Assembly: GCF_026011735.1 (NCBI RefSeq)
Contig: NZ_BRVN01000001.1
Coordinates: forward strand, 186,001 to 250,000
Direction of reading: 5' to 3'
Length of the DNA stretch: 64,000 nucleotides
Origin: Dietzia sp. NCCP-2495
Lineage (GTDB): Bacteria > Actinomycetota > Actinomycetes > Mycobacteriales > Mycobacteriaceae
Below, piece after piece: positions 7,601-16,278 of the stretch. The notes under the pieces are model-generated. The model had not been told where the DNA came from. It saw only the letters and a program-made list of their open reading frames with translations, and searched no databases. Made by a program: the position numbers and the translations under genes. Within the stretch, counting starts at the first letter, position 1, and the number at the start of each line of letters is the position of its first letter.

Positions 7601-10467
7601 CGGGTGCGTCCACATCGCAGGCCACCTGGTTCGGCCCGGGCGATGCCTCCCTGTTCGGGGTCCTCGAGTACCCCACCGATCGTCGTATCCGAGCCGGTGT
7701 CGTGGTGGTTGCCTCCCTCGGCATCGAGCAGGTCACCACGTACCGCGGTGCACGCGCGCTCACGGGCCGGCTCGCCCGCGAGGGATTCGCCACCTTGCGG
7801 TACGACCATCCGGGGACGGGCTCGTCGACCGGGGACCAGCTGTCGGACACCGCGTGGGACGAATGGCGTGACGGCCTCGCGACAGCCGTAGAGTTCCTCC
7901 GGAACCAGGGGGCGTCGCACGTGATCGTGCTCGGCATTCGGGCGGGCGCACTCATCGCCGCATCGGCGATCGCCTCCGGCGCCGTGACGGGGACGTCCCT
8001 CGCACTGTGGGACCCGCCGCTGACGGGCCGTCGATTTCTCCGGGAGCAGACTGCCAAGTACCGTCTGATCGTGGGCGAGGACCCGACCGACCCCGGGGTG
8101 TCCGTCCCCGGCGGCCACTTCTCTGTAGCCACAGCCAAACAAATCAAGTCCGCCGCCTGGCCTACGGAAGTCGGGGTAGACCTCCTCGCCGCACGGTCCG
8201 ACGACCTGTCCACCCCGACACTCGGGCAGCTCACAGGTCCCGACACCCGGACGGTGAAGCTCGCCCAGTGTGAGCTGTTCGTCGCACCGCTGGCCTTCAT
8301 CCACCACGTGCCCGAGCCTGACATCGACCTCCTCGTCAACCACCTCTCCGCCCTCGCCGACCGCACCGACCTGCCTCATCTCCCCGCCGATTCGTATTCG
8401 GACTTCGTCCCCGACATCCGCCTGACGGCGGTCGTGGGTCATCGACCGGACGGTTCGGTGATCGAGGAGGAACTGTCGACCCTCACCCCGTCCGGGCTTC
8501 CGCTGGTGACGACCCGGGTCCGGGGCGAGCCCACACGTGGCGGCGTCGTGTTCCAGTCCACCGCCAACGAGCCCTCATGGGGTCCCACACGGGCCTGGGT
8601 GGAGGCAGCCCGCGAGAACGCCGGCAACGGATTGGCCTGCTTCCGTTTCGACAAGACCGGCGGAGGCGAGGCCGGCGCGGTCGTCCCCGGCGAGATCGCG
8701 GTGCTCTACTCGCACGCTTCCCGTGAGGAAGCCGTTAATGCGCTGCATGCCCTCGGCCTACCGAGACGAGCCCTGATGGTGGTCGGACTGTGCTCTGGTG
8801 CCTGGATGTCCGCCGAGTCGGCGATCCGGGCCGGAGCCGGGACCGCCCTGCTGTTCGGAATGATCCAGTGGTCACGGGTCCGTGAGCCCGTGACCAAGGA
8901 GTTCCTCCTCCGGCACGGATACGACCTCGAGAACCAGATCCCCCCGGCCACCGAATCTGGGACCTCGCGCCTCAAACCACTGGCCCGTCGCCTCCTGCCG
9001 TATCCGGCATGGCGAGAACTCGGGCGACGGGGCTTCACTCAGGTCCCTGGTCCCCTCCTGTCCGACTTGCACTCCGCCGGCGTCCGCACGGTCGTTGCGC
9101 TGACCCCAGAGGACGATGACCACTTCACGATCCAACGCGGCGACGCCGAGCTGCGCCGGTTACGGCGGCGCGGATTCGACGGTCGAATCGAGCGCATCCC
9201 CTCCCCTCAGGGGGATCACAACCTATACCGCCCAGACACCCGCCGGTCCGCGGTCCGCCTGATCCGGCAGGAGGCCGACACGCTGCGCGCCAGGCTGGGA
9301 CTGCGGATCGAGGACCAACCGGTTCGGCCGCTACGGGCGTTGTTCGTCAACGAGAACATCGGAGGCCACGCGACCGTTCACCATGCGCTACGCCGCGTCC
9401 TGGCCGCCCGCCCGGATATCGAGGCGGAGTTTCTTGACGCTCATGGGCCAGGCCTGCCCGGCCGACTGCTCCGGGCTCCGATACCGGGGCTTGCCCGGCT
9501 CGATCTCGATCTCCAGCCGCTCCGCGGCCAGCTCGTCCACTCGTGGTCCGTCACCAAGCGTGTCCGACGCCGTCTGCGCCGGGGCGACATCGACGCCGTT
9601 CACCTCTACACGCAGAACTGCATGCTCGGAGGTGCCCGAATCCTGAAGTCGGTCCCGACCGTCATCACGACCGACAGCACCGGACTGCGCAACGCCTACA
9701 GCATCCCCTACCGCACCCCGTCCCGCTTCACCCCACTGAGCAGCCGGGCTATCCTGCCGTTTGAACGCCCGGTTTTGCACGCGGCCCATCACATCCTGGC
9801 CAATGCGGCCCCCGTCGTGGATTCGCTCACGTCGCCCGACTACTCGGTGCCGCCGGAGTCAGTCTCTCTCCTGCGGATGGGGATCTGGTCGCCCCACCTC
9901 ATCGCCGGGCTTCCTGACCGCCCGGAAGATCGTCGTCCCACCATCGTCTTTCTCGGGACATCGATGGAACGAAAAGGGGGATCCCTCCTCCTGGACGTGT
10001 GGCGGAACTCCTTCCGCGAGCGGGCGGACCTTCTGCTGGTCACGCTCGACCCCGTCCCCGAAGAACCGGGATTGCAGGTCGTGAACGACCTGACGCCGGG
10101 CGACGACCGACTGTGGGACCTACTCGCCGGGTCGGACATCATGTGCTTTCCGTCGACGATTGATCAGGCGCCCAACGTCGTCCTCGAGGCCTCCGCCGCC
10201 GGACTGCCCGTCATCGCCCACCCCGGCGGCGCCGTTCCCGAGATGGTCCGGGACGGGATCAGCGGTCTGCTCGTCGACGGCGCCGACCGCGACGCGGTCG
10301 CGTCAGCTCTGGACACGCTGGTCTCAGCCCCGGCCCTGCGCCGCCGCATGGGCGAGGCGGGTTTCGCGCACGTGCGCGACAACTACAGCATGGTCCATTC
10401 CGCCGACCGGCTCGTCCGGGCACTGCAGGAGGCCACCGCCACGCGAATCACGGAGTCGATCTCATGA
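7597..10467 (+). CDS. Tandem alpha/beta-hydrolase fused to a GT4 glycosyltransferase
   Basis: 956-aa three-domain protein. Domain 1 (about 1-270) is an alpha/beta hydrolase of the exosortase-A-associated hydrolase type, but its nucleophile elbow reads GIRAG (113-117) with Arg115 in place of Ser, so it is probably inactive. Domain 2 (about 290-570) is a second hydrolase with elbow GLCSG (397-401), putting Cys399 at the nucleophile position. Domain 3 (about 578-950) is a GT4 transferase beginning RALFVNENIGG, whose EX7E motif has Asp first (DQAPNVVLE). The GTG at 7597 overlaps the ligase stop (GTGA), and the next gene overlaps too (ATGA). A role as thioesterase/acyltransferase acting with the ACP, joined to a sugar transferase, is inference. 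No signal peptide is visible. Confidence 0.82.
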   Translation: MTGASTSQATWFGPGDASLFGVLEYPTDRRIRAGVVVVASLGIEQVTTYRGARALTGRLAREGFATLRYDHPGTGSSTGDQLSDTAWDEWRDGLATAVEFLRNQGASHVIVLGIRAGALIAASAIASGAVTGTSLALWDPPLTGRRFLREQTAKYRLIVGEDPTDPGVSVPGGHFSVATAKQIKSAAWPTEVGVDLLAARSDDLSTPTLGQLTGPDTRTVKLAQCELFVAPLAFIHHVPEPDIDLLVNHLSALADRTDLPHLPADSYSDFVPDIRLTAVVGHRPDGSVIEEELSTLTPSGLPLVTTRVRGEPTRGGVVFQSTANEPSWGPTRAWVEAARENAGNGLACFRFDKTGGGEAGAVVPGEIAVLYSHASREEAVNALHALGLPRRALMVVGLCSGAWMSAESAIRAGAGTALLFGMIQWSRVREPVTKEFLLRHGYDLENQIPPATESGTSRLKPLARRLLPYPAWRELGRRGFTQVPGPLLSDLHSAGVRTVVALTPEDDDHFTIQRGDAELRRLRRRGFDGRIERIPSPQGDHNLYRPDTRRSAVRLIRQEADTLRARLGLRIEDQPVRPLRALFVNENIGGHATVHHALRRVLAARPDIEAEFLDAHGPGLPGRLLRAPIPGLARLDLDLQPLRGQLVHSWSVTKRVRRRLRRGDIDAVHLYTQNCMLGGARILKSVPTVITTDSTGLRNAYSIPYRTPSRFTPLSSRAILPFERPVLHAAHHILANAAPVVDSLTSPDYSVPPESVSLLRMGIWSPHLIAGLPDRPEDRRPTIVFLGTSMERKGGSLLLDVWRNSFRERADLLLVTLDPVPEEPGLQVVNDLTPGDDRLWDLLAGSDIMCFPSTIDQAPNVVLEASAAGLPVIAHPGGAVPEMVRDGISGLLVDGADRDAVASALDTLVSAPALRRRMGEAGFAHVRDNYSMVHSADRLVRALQEATATRITESIS

Positions 10468-11525
10468 CATTCGACCTCCGTACATCCGTTGATGAGCAGC
10501 TGCGGGCCGACTGGGCCGAACTCGCCGAACAGGTCGGGACCAGGTTCGCTTCCCGTCCAAGCTACGGACTGTCCTGGCACCGACATCTCGCCCGCGGTCC
10601 GCTTCGGATCGCCACCGTGCACCGTGATGGCCGTTTGGTCGCCCTCCTCCCGCTGCACGAACGCCGCCGATTCGGGGTTCCGGTCCTGCGACTCCTCGGC
10701 CATGGCCTGGGTACTGTCTCCGAGGCGTTAGCAACCGACGAACAGGCACTGACGGACCTGGTCTCCGGACTCGCCACCACCGGCGCGGTACTCGAGCTGA
10801 CCCACCTCCCGGCCTCATCGACGCTGGTCACCGCGGTCCACCGTGATCCGGGTTGGGACTCCACCTTCGATCCGGATGATCATTGTCCGGTGATCGAGCT
10901 GCCGGTCGGCACCCGCGCCGCGGACCTACGCAGCAAATCCACCCTCTCCCGCGCGGCGTCCACCCGGCGCAAGCTGGAACGTGAAGGAGCCGGTCTTCAG
11001 GTGGAGACGGTCCGAACGCCTGAAGAACTCGATGCGCGCTGGGACGACATCGTCGCTACCGCAGCGGCCGCCCAGAACGACGAGGGGGACGACCGGCTCA
11101 ATCTGTGCGCGCCCCCACATGACCAGTTCACCAGAGAGTTTCTCCGTCAGGAGGCCGCTGACGGACATCTCCTGCTGTGGGGTGGCACCTTTGGCGGCAT
11201 CTGGGGCGCCCACTTCGCCACGCTGCGCACCGGCCACACGGCCGAACTGTGGTTCACCCGGTTCGATCCCGACCGGGGCCGGTCCCGCCCCGGCCACCTG
11301 CTCATCGAAGCGGTATGTGACCAGCACGACGACGTCGATGTGACCAGAGTGGATCTCCTCATCGGCCGGAGCAGGTACAAGAGGGACTGGCAGAGCCACG
11401 AGTACGCGGTCGGCACACTGACCGCCGTTCCCGCCGGAAACCGGACCGCACGGTCACGCATGGCCGCGGCAGAGCACTCGGTGCGGATCCTCAGGGCTGT
11501 CGCGGAACGGGCCAGGCGCCCGTGA
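10464..11525 (+). CDS. FemAB/BioF2-like GNAT-fold transferase
   Basis: 353-aa protein of the CelD/BcsL-FemAB group (tandem GNAT fold), soluble with no signal sequence. Features: an N-terminal half with RIATVHRDGRLVALLPLHER and RLLGHGLGTVSEALA, a basic helix (STLSRAASTRRKLEREGAGL), and a C-terminal half with LLLWGGTFGGIWGAHFATL, AELWFTRFD and IGRSRYKRDW. FemAB relatives pass aminoacyl groups to cell-wall precursors; others are acyltransferases of exopolysaccharide loci. Next to a predicted amino acid:carrier-protein ligase, aminoacyl transfer to a sugar is a reasonable guess. The ATG at 10464 overlaps the previous stop by 4 bases and the flippase start overlaps this stop by 4, so it is inside one operon. 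Confidence 0.8.
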   Translation: MTFDLRTSVDEQLRADWAELAEQVGTRFASRPSYGLSWHRHLARGPLRIATVHRDGRLVALLPLHERRRFGVPVLRLLGHGLGTVSEALATDEQALTDLVSGLATTGAVLELTHLPASSTLVTAVHRDPGWDSTFDPDDHCPVIELPVGTRAADLRSKSTLSRAASTRRKLEREGAGLQVETVRTPEELDARWDDIVATAAAAQNDEGDDRLNLCAPPHDQFTREFLRQEAADGHLLLWGGTFGGIWGAHFATLRTGHTAELWFTRFDPDRGRSRPGHLLIEAVCDQHDDVDVTRVDLLIGRSRYKRDWQSHEYAVGTLTAVPAGNRTARSRMAAAEHSVRILRAVAERARRP

Positions 11526-13021
11526 CCGAACCGAGCCTGGAGAGGCCGGCTCAGCACTCGCAGAGCCGGTCACTGGTGACCAACTCCTCCGTCCTGGTCG
11601 CCAGCAGGATCATCACGGCGGTGTTCGGCTGGGCCGGCACTGTCGTGATCGCCCGGACCCTGTCCCCGGAGGACTGGGGACAGTACGCATTCATCTTCGG
11701 GTTGCTGGGGATCATGGCGCTGATCACCGATCTCGGGGTGGGACGCGTCGTCCTCGCCAGGCTCGCCGCGGACGACCACGATGAGGCGCGCCAGGTGGCA
11801 GGATCGTTCATCCTGCTCCGGGTACTTCTCGGCACGCTCGGGTTCGCCGTCGCCATCGCCTACGCAGCACTGACCGGACTGTCGGTCACCATGGTGGCCG
11901 TGGTCGCCTTTGCTGCCACGAGCGTCATCCTCGCCACCCCCGCCAACGCCCTGCTGGTCCTGTACCAGGCGCGACTTCGACTCGTCCCTGTGGCTCTGTG
12001 GGACATCGTGGCGCAGCTCGTGCAGTTCGCCCTCGTCCTGGTGGTCGCCTGGGCATCGCCGAGCCTGGCGTGGTTCATCATCCCTGCGATCGTCAAAGAG
12101 TTGGTGGTCCTGGTGGCCCGGTCAACCGGGGTCCTGCGCGGATCGCTCGGCTCGGTGCCCGACTTCTCCGCCGGAACCAAATACTGGGGCGAGATGCTGC
12201 GGGAAGCGATTCCGATCTCCATCGGGTTCGCGCTCATCATGCTGCTGACCAAGGTCGACATCCTCATTCTCCAGCGCTTGGACACCTACGACGCGGTCGG
12301 CATGTACGCGATCGGCTACAAATTTTCTGACCTCGTGATCATGGTGACCGTGACCATCTCGGTGCCCATCACGACAGTGCTCGTGCGGTCGTGGCCCGAC
12401 GACCCCGAGACGTTCCGTCACCGGACCCGGCAGGCGATGGTCGTGGCCGGTGGGCTCGGGGCTCTGGCATCTATCGGCTTCTGGCCGACCGCCGATTTCT
12501 TCGTGGGCCTGCTCTATGGAGAAACCTTCGTCCCCGCCTCCCATGCCGCCCGGATCCTGGTGGTCTCGAGCGCGATCAGCGGTGTGACCAACATTGGGCT
12601 CGTGGCACTGGTCGCCGCGCGCAAGCTCTCCGTCTTCCCTTGGGTAGCCGGCGCCGGCGTCCTGCTCAATGTGGGCCTGAACTATCTCGCGATCCCTCGG
12701 TGGTCCTACGACGGGGCGGCAGTGGCCACCCTGATCACCGAAGTGGTGATGTTTGTGGCCTGCTTGATCGTCGTCCAGGTCAGCCTGCGGATTCGAGGCA
12801 GCGTGCCCTGGGGTCCATTGATCCGTCAGATCCTGCTCGCCGCATCCGTGATCGCTCCCGCGGCAGTGCTCATCGGGTTCTCCGGGTGGCCGTGGCCACC
12901 GGTTATCATCGTGGCTCTTGTACTCTTCGTGGCGTTGGTCGAATACAGCGGGTCACTCGAGGACGTCACTCTGCTCGGACGAATCCCCGCGAGGATCCGC
13001 CGCGGACGGAAGGACCACTGA
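11522..13021 (+). CDS. Wzx-type polysaccharide flippase
   Basis: 499-aa integral membrane protein of the MOP/polysaccharide-transport superfamily, expected to flip the lipid-linked repeat unit across the membrane. It begins with SRIITAVFGWAGTVVIARTL and SPEDWGQYAFIFGLLGIMAL, the usual first two helices of the family (residues about 25-70). About 12-14 hydrophobic segments are spread through the chain, and it ends in a basic tail (IPARIRRGRKDH). The GTG start at 11522 overlaps the preceding stop (GTGA), and its own stop shares one base with the next ATG (TGATG). With the phosphoglycosyltransferase and the polymerase-like gene, this makes a Wzx/Wzy-type export route. Confidence 0.88.
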   Translation: MTEPSLERPAQHSQSRSLVTNSSVLVASRIITAVFGWAGTVVIARTLSPEDWGQYAFIFGLLGIMALITDLGVGRVVLARLAADDHDEARQVAGSFILLRVLLGTLGFAVAIAYAALTGLSVTMVAVVAFAATSVILATPANALLVLYQARLRLVPVALWDIVAQLVQFALVLVVAWASPSLAWFIIPAIVKELVVLVARSTGVLRGSLGSVPDFSAGTKYWGEMLREAIPISIGFALIMLLTKVDILILQRLDTYDAVGMYAIGYKFSDLVIMVTVTISVPITTVLVRSWPDDPETFRHRTRQAMVVAGGLGALASIGFWPTADFFVGLLYGETFVPASHAARILVVSSAISGVTNIGLVALVAARKLSVFPWVAGAGVLLNVGLNYLAIPRWSYDGAAVATLITEVVMFVACLIVVQVSLRIRGSVPWGPLIRQILLAASVIAPAAVLIGFSGWPWPPVIIVALVLFVALVEYSGSLEDVTLLGRIPARIRRGRKDH

Positions 13022-13818
13022 TGGCAGTCCGGCAGCCGTCCCGCACGCTCCGCGACGCCACTGCGGGTCTGCGCCCTGGTCGTTCCGGAGTGGTATTGGC
13101 CTATCACGACGTCATCTCGGACACGGCCGAGGTCTACCCCTACGCCGTCACCGAATCGACGTTCCTGCACCAACTCGACCTGGTCGAGGCAGTAGGCCTA
13201 CGACCGGTCACGCTCTCCCACTTCACCGATTGCCTCGCCGCTGGCGATGCGTCCGGGCTCGCCGCAATCGTCTTTGACGACGCCCTGGTCGGGGTACACC
13301 AGCACGCGCTACCCCGCCTGGCCGATCGGGGTCTCCCGTGGACGCTTCTGCCGGTGACCGAACGCACGGGTGTCCGTCCACAGTGGTGGCCCGAAGCGTC
13401 GCGGACCATGAACAGAACCGAGATCGACGACGCCCTGTCCGCCGGGGCGACGCTGTGCGCACACACCACTACCCACGCCTCGCTTCCCGGGATGTCCACC
13501 GCAGACGCACTCGACGACCTCCGCCGGTCCCGGGACTCACTGTCCGACTGGGCGGGCACCGACATCCGCGAGCTGTGTTACCCGTTCGGGCACCAGAACG
13601 CGCGGATCCGGGCGGTGGCGTCCGACGCGGGTTACCGGGTGGGGTTCACCTTCACCAACGGGCGCAGCGATCCCCGGACAGACATGTACGCCCAACCCCG
13701 GTTGGCGATGCACGAGAACCTTCGGTCCGCGAAATGGCTGGCCACGCTCCTGCGTCCGAGACGGAGCTGGCCCCCGGTCCGCGACCTGGGCGTCGACGAT
13801 TCCGGAGATGCGTCATGA
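13021..13818 (+). CDS. Polysaccharide deacetylase (NodB-fold, CE4-like)
   Basis: 265-aa carbohydrate esterase 4 relative, predicted to remove N- or O-acetyl groups from the glycan. Metal/catalytic motif 1 is FDDAL with Asp86/Asp87, where many members have FDDG. Motif 2 is AHTTTHASL with His148 and His152, the H-x3-H metal pair. The downstream LCYPFGHQN and the tail FTNGRSDPRTDMYAQPR are typical of the group. No signal peptide is clear, so it may act on the cytosolic lipid-linked unit or stay membrane-associated. The ATG at 13021 shares its first base with the flippase stop. Ala for Gly after the Asp pair is a mild deviation. Confidence 0.85.
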   Translation: MAVRQPSRTLRDATAGLRPGRSGVVLAYHDVISDTAEVYPYAVTESTFLHQLDLVEAVGLRPVTLSHFTDCLAAGDASGLAAIVFDDALVGVHQHALPRLADRGLPWTLLPVTERTGVRPQWWPEASRTMNRTEIDDALSAGATLCAHTTTHASLPGMSTADALDDLRRSRDSLSDWAGTDIRELCYPFGHQNARIRAVASDAGYRVGFTFTNGRSDPRTDMYAQPRLAMHENLRSAKWLATLLRPRRSWPPVRDLGVDDSGDAS

Positions 13819-15230
13819 TCGCCGGAATCACGGTGGCCCTGGCGATCTGCGTGGTGCTCTTTGGGCTCTCGGTCAGACGACCCCAGTGGGGCGTGCTCGC
13901 CATGACAGCCCTCATGCCCTTCCACGGGCTCCTTCTGATCTACCCGGTCACCGTGTCGTTCTGGAAGGAGGCGGCGGTTCTCGCCATTCTCGTGGCGTGC
14001 CTGTTCGCCCGGCGTATGCCGAGAACTCGCACGGTCGTCGCGCCGTGGCTGCTCCCGTTGATCGTGCTCGTTCCCCTGGGGGTCATCTCCGCACTGATCG
14101 TCCACGGTGCGGATGCCTTCTTCCCACTGAAGATCGCCTTCTTCTATATCCTCCTCGCGGTGGTGGCGGTGATGTTCCCGTTCACCCGACGAGACAAGGA
14201 CGTGTTTGTCTCGATACTGATCGTGACCGGGGTCCTGTCCTCGCTGTACGGGATCTGGCAGCAGTTCGCCGGGCCATTCGCCCTCGCCGACATGGGTTAC
14301 GAATGGAATGAACACATCCGGAGTGCGGGCCCACTGCTGCGCAGTTTCGGCACCTTCAACCAGCCGTTCCCCTTCGGGCTCTTCCTCATGCTCGTGATCA
14401 TCGTCGGGACGGCCACCGCTCTCGCCGAGCCGCATCGACTCCGATCGCGGCTATTCCTGCTCGCGTTCCCCGTCCTCGGGCTCGGCATGGTCCTGTCGGT
14501 CGTGCGGGCGAGTTACGTCGGCGTCGTGGTAGGCCTCATCCTCATCGGGGTCCTCCTCTACCGCCGTTTCCTCGGATGGCTGGGAGTCGCTGCCGCCGGC
14601 GGCGTCCTGGCACTCGCGGCAACCGCCGCGGTGTTCGGCTCCGCCGTGGTGTCGACGTTCTTCTCCAGCAGCAGCCTGGAGGACCGCGGTGGACACTGGA
14701 CGACCAACGTGCCCCTCATCCTCACCCAACCGTTCGGTCAGGGACTCGGAACCACCGGGTCGTCCGCGGCCAAGGTCTCCGACGGGTGGGACCCGGCGGC
14801 GCCGCTCTACCAACCCGACAGCAATATCATCAAGATCCTGCTGGAGCTGGGCCCGCTCGGTTTCGCCTTGTATGTCGCGGTCGTCCTGCTCATGGTCATC
14901 CCGTTGACGCGGATGATCCCGCTGACCACTGATCCACTGGAGCGAGGACTCCTGGGCGGGGTGGTCGCCGCGACCCTGGCCGCATGCGTCGCCGCCCTGT
15001 TCTCGACCTATCTCGAGATCTTCCCCATGGACGCCTACTTCTGGCTGTTCCCCGCCGTCGCCGGGAGCACGAGTCTCACTGTGCGGAATCAGATCTCCGG
15101 TCGACTACGGCTTCCCCGGCCGGCGATCCTGTCCACTCACAGGACACGGTCCACGACGGCCGCGATCCGTTCCCGGAACGCCGCCTCGGAGAATCCCTCG
15201 GCGAACCGCGTCAATTCCGAGACCGAGTAG
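13815..15230 (+). CDS. O-antigen ligase/Wzy-like membrane protein
   Basis: 471-aa polytopic membrane protein of the O-antigen ligase/polymerase superfamily, predicted to polymerise or ligate repeat units outside the membrane. About 10-12 membrane segments. The large extracytoplasmic loop carries FFSSSSLEDRGGHWTTN, QPFGQGLGTTGSS and YQPDSNIIKILLELGPLGF; the last matches the conserved block after the long loop of WaaL/Wzy proteins. The ATG at 13815 overlaps the deacetylase stop (ATGA). The last ~31 codons overlap, tail to tail, the 3' end of the reverse-strand GT gene (94 bases shared), and the encoded tail is polar and low-complexity, as if the stop had been lost and re-set. Last gene of the forward operon. 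Confidence 0.87.
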   Translation: MIAGITVALAICVVLFGLSVRRPQWGVLAMTALMPFHGLLLIYPVTVSFWKEAAVLAILVACLFARRMPRTRTVVAPWLLPLIVLVPLGVISALIVHGADAFFPLKIAFFYILLAVVAVMFPFTRRDKDVFVSILIVTGVLSSLYGIWQQFAGPFALADMGYEWNEHIRSAGPLLRSFGTFNQPFPFGLFLMLVIIVGTATALAEPHRLRSRLFLLAFPVLGLGMVLSVVRASYVGVVVGLILIGVLLYRRFLGWLGVAAAGGVLALAATAAVFGSAVVSTFFSSSSLEDRGGHWTTNVPLILTQPFGQGLGTTGSSAAKVSDGWDPAAPLYQPDSNIIKILLELGPLGFALYVAVVLLMVIPLTRMIPLTTDPLERGLLGGVVAATLAACVAALFSTYLEIFPMDAYFWLFPAVAGSTSLTVRNQISGRLRLPRPAILSTHRTRSTTAAIRSRNAASENPSANRVNSETE

Positions 15231-16252
15231 GCCGAATCATCCCAGTCGCGCATCGCCTCGGCGAAAGCGGCAACGATGTCGTCGTCGTCACACTCTCCAC
15301 CCACCAACTGACCAGACACGCCCGGCACCACGGTATCCACCGCACCACCCCGACCCAGGGCCAGAACCGGCGTACCCGCGGCGATGGCCTCAACCGGCAC
15401 AATCCCGAAGTCCTCCTCGCCGGGCATGACCAGTGCACGGGCGCCACGAACGAGGTCGCGCATCTCCTCCCGCGGGAGACGGCCGAGGAACTCCACGCCG
15501 GGGCCGGATCGGGCGACGCACCGCTCCATGTCCCGCCCCTCACCCACGACGAGGAGACGGACGCCGGCCTTGACGGCCGCGGCGACGGCCCTGTCGACCC
15601 GTTTGTAGGGCACCAGGCGACCGACGGAGATGAAATAGTCACCCCGTGGCACATCACCCGGAGTGAAGTAGGTGGTGTCCACGGGCGGATGCACCACCCG
15701 GGCATCCCGGCCCCACCACTGACGGATCCGTTCCCGTACCGCCGTCGAATTGGCGACGATCTCGTTCGGCGCGGGCGACCAGCGCTTCTCATTGGCTTTC
15801 GCCCGCGCGCCGAGCACGCCCAGTGCCGCTCGGCCCGCCGCCGAGTCCGTCTCCCCGTGGCGAAAGCCCGGATCCCACGCCCAGCGGGCGGGACTGTGGA
15901 CATACGCCACCGACGGCACGTCGATCGCCGCTGCGGCGATCGCGAACGCATGGTGGCTGATCACCACCGCATCCGTCTCGGCGGGAGTGATCTCCGCCCG
16001 GCGCAGCGCCCACGGCACCAGAGGCAGTAGCGGCGCGTAGGACCGCCTTCCGATCAGGTCGTAGGTCCGCTGCAGCGGGCCCGTGGCCACCCGGTGGGCC
16101 AATCCGGCCGGGATGCCCTCCGGGCGCGCGAACGGAACGTGGATCGGGGCCTCCGGCCACGTGCGGGCCATCTGCTCGACCACGTGCTCGCTGCCCGCGA
16201 TATCGGTGAGCCGCTCGTGCACGAGGGCAACCCGGGGCTGACGCGACCCCAC
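15137..16252 (-). CDS. GT4-family glycosyltransferase C (polysaccharide locus)
   Basis: 371-aa GT-B-fold glycosyltransferase. It opens with RVALVHERLTDIAGSEHVVEQ, has VAYVHSPARWAWD, the donor-domain start YFISVGRLVPYKRVD, and the EX7E motif EDFGIVPVE at residues 280-288. The VHSPARWAWD block resembles WbaZ-type mannosyltransferases. Two in-frame GTG starts are possible (16282 and 16252). I choose 16252 because AGGAGG lies 9 bases upstream and the protein then starts at the family N-terminus; the longer form would overlap the Wzz-like stop by 4 bases. It is downstream of the Wzz-like gene on the same strand and converges with the O-antigen-ligase-like gene. The exact sugar is unknown. Confidence 0.87.
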   Translation of the reverse strand: MGSRQPRVALVHERLTDIAGSEHVVEQMARTWPEAPIHVPFARPEGIPAGLAHRVATGPLQRTYDLIGRRSYAPLLPLVPWALRRAEITPAETDAVVISHHAFAIAAAAIDVPSVAYVHSPARWAWDPGFRHGETDSAAGRAALGVLGARAKANEKRWSPAPNEIVANSTAVRERIRQWWGRDARVVHPPVDTTYFTPGDVPRGDYFISVGRLVPYKRVDRAVAAAVKAGVRLLVVGEGRDMERCVARSGPGVEFLGRLPREEMRDLVRGARALVMPGEEDFGIVPVEAIAAGTPVLALGRGGAVDTVVPGVSGQLVGGECDDDDIVAAFAEAMRDWDDSAYSVSELTRFAEGFSEAAFRERIAAVVDRVL

Positions 16253-16278
16253 TGGATGCTCCCTCCTACCCGCGGCGG

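Noticed and set aside
13338-13814. Upstream extension of the O-antigen-ligase-like frame
   Set aside because: It lies inside the deacetylase gene in another frame and encodes Arg/Pro-rich sequence; the ATG at 13815 with 4-base overlap is the natural start.
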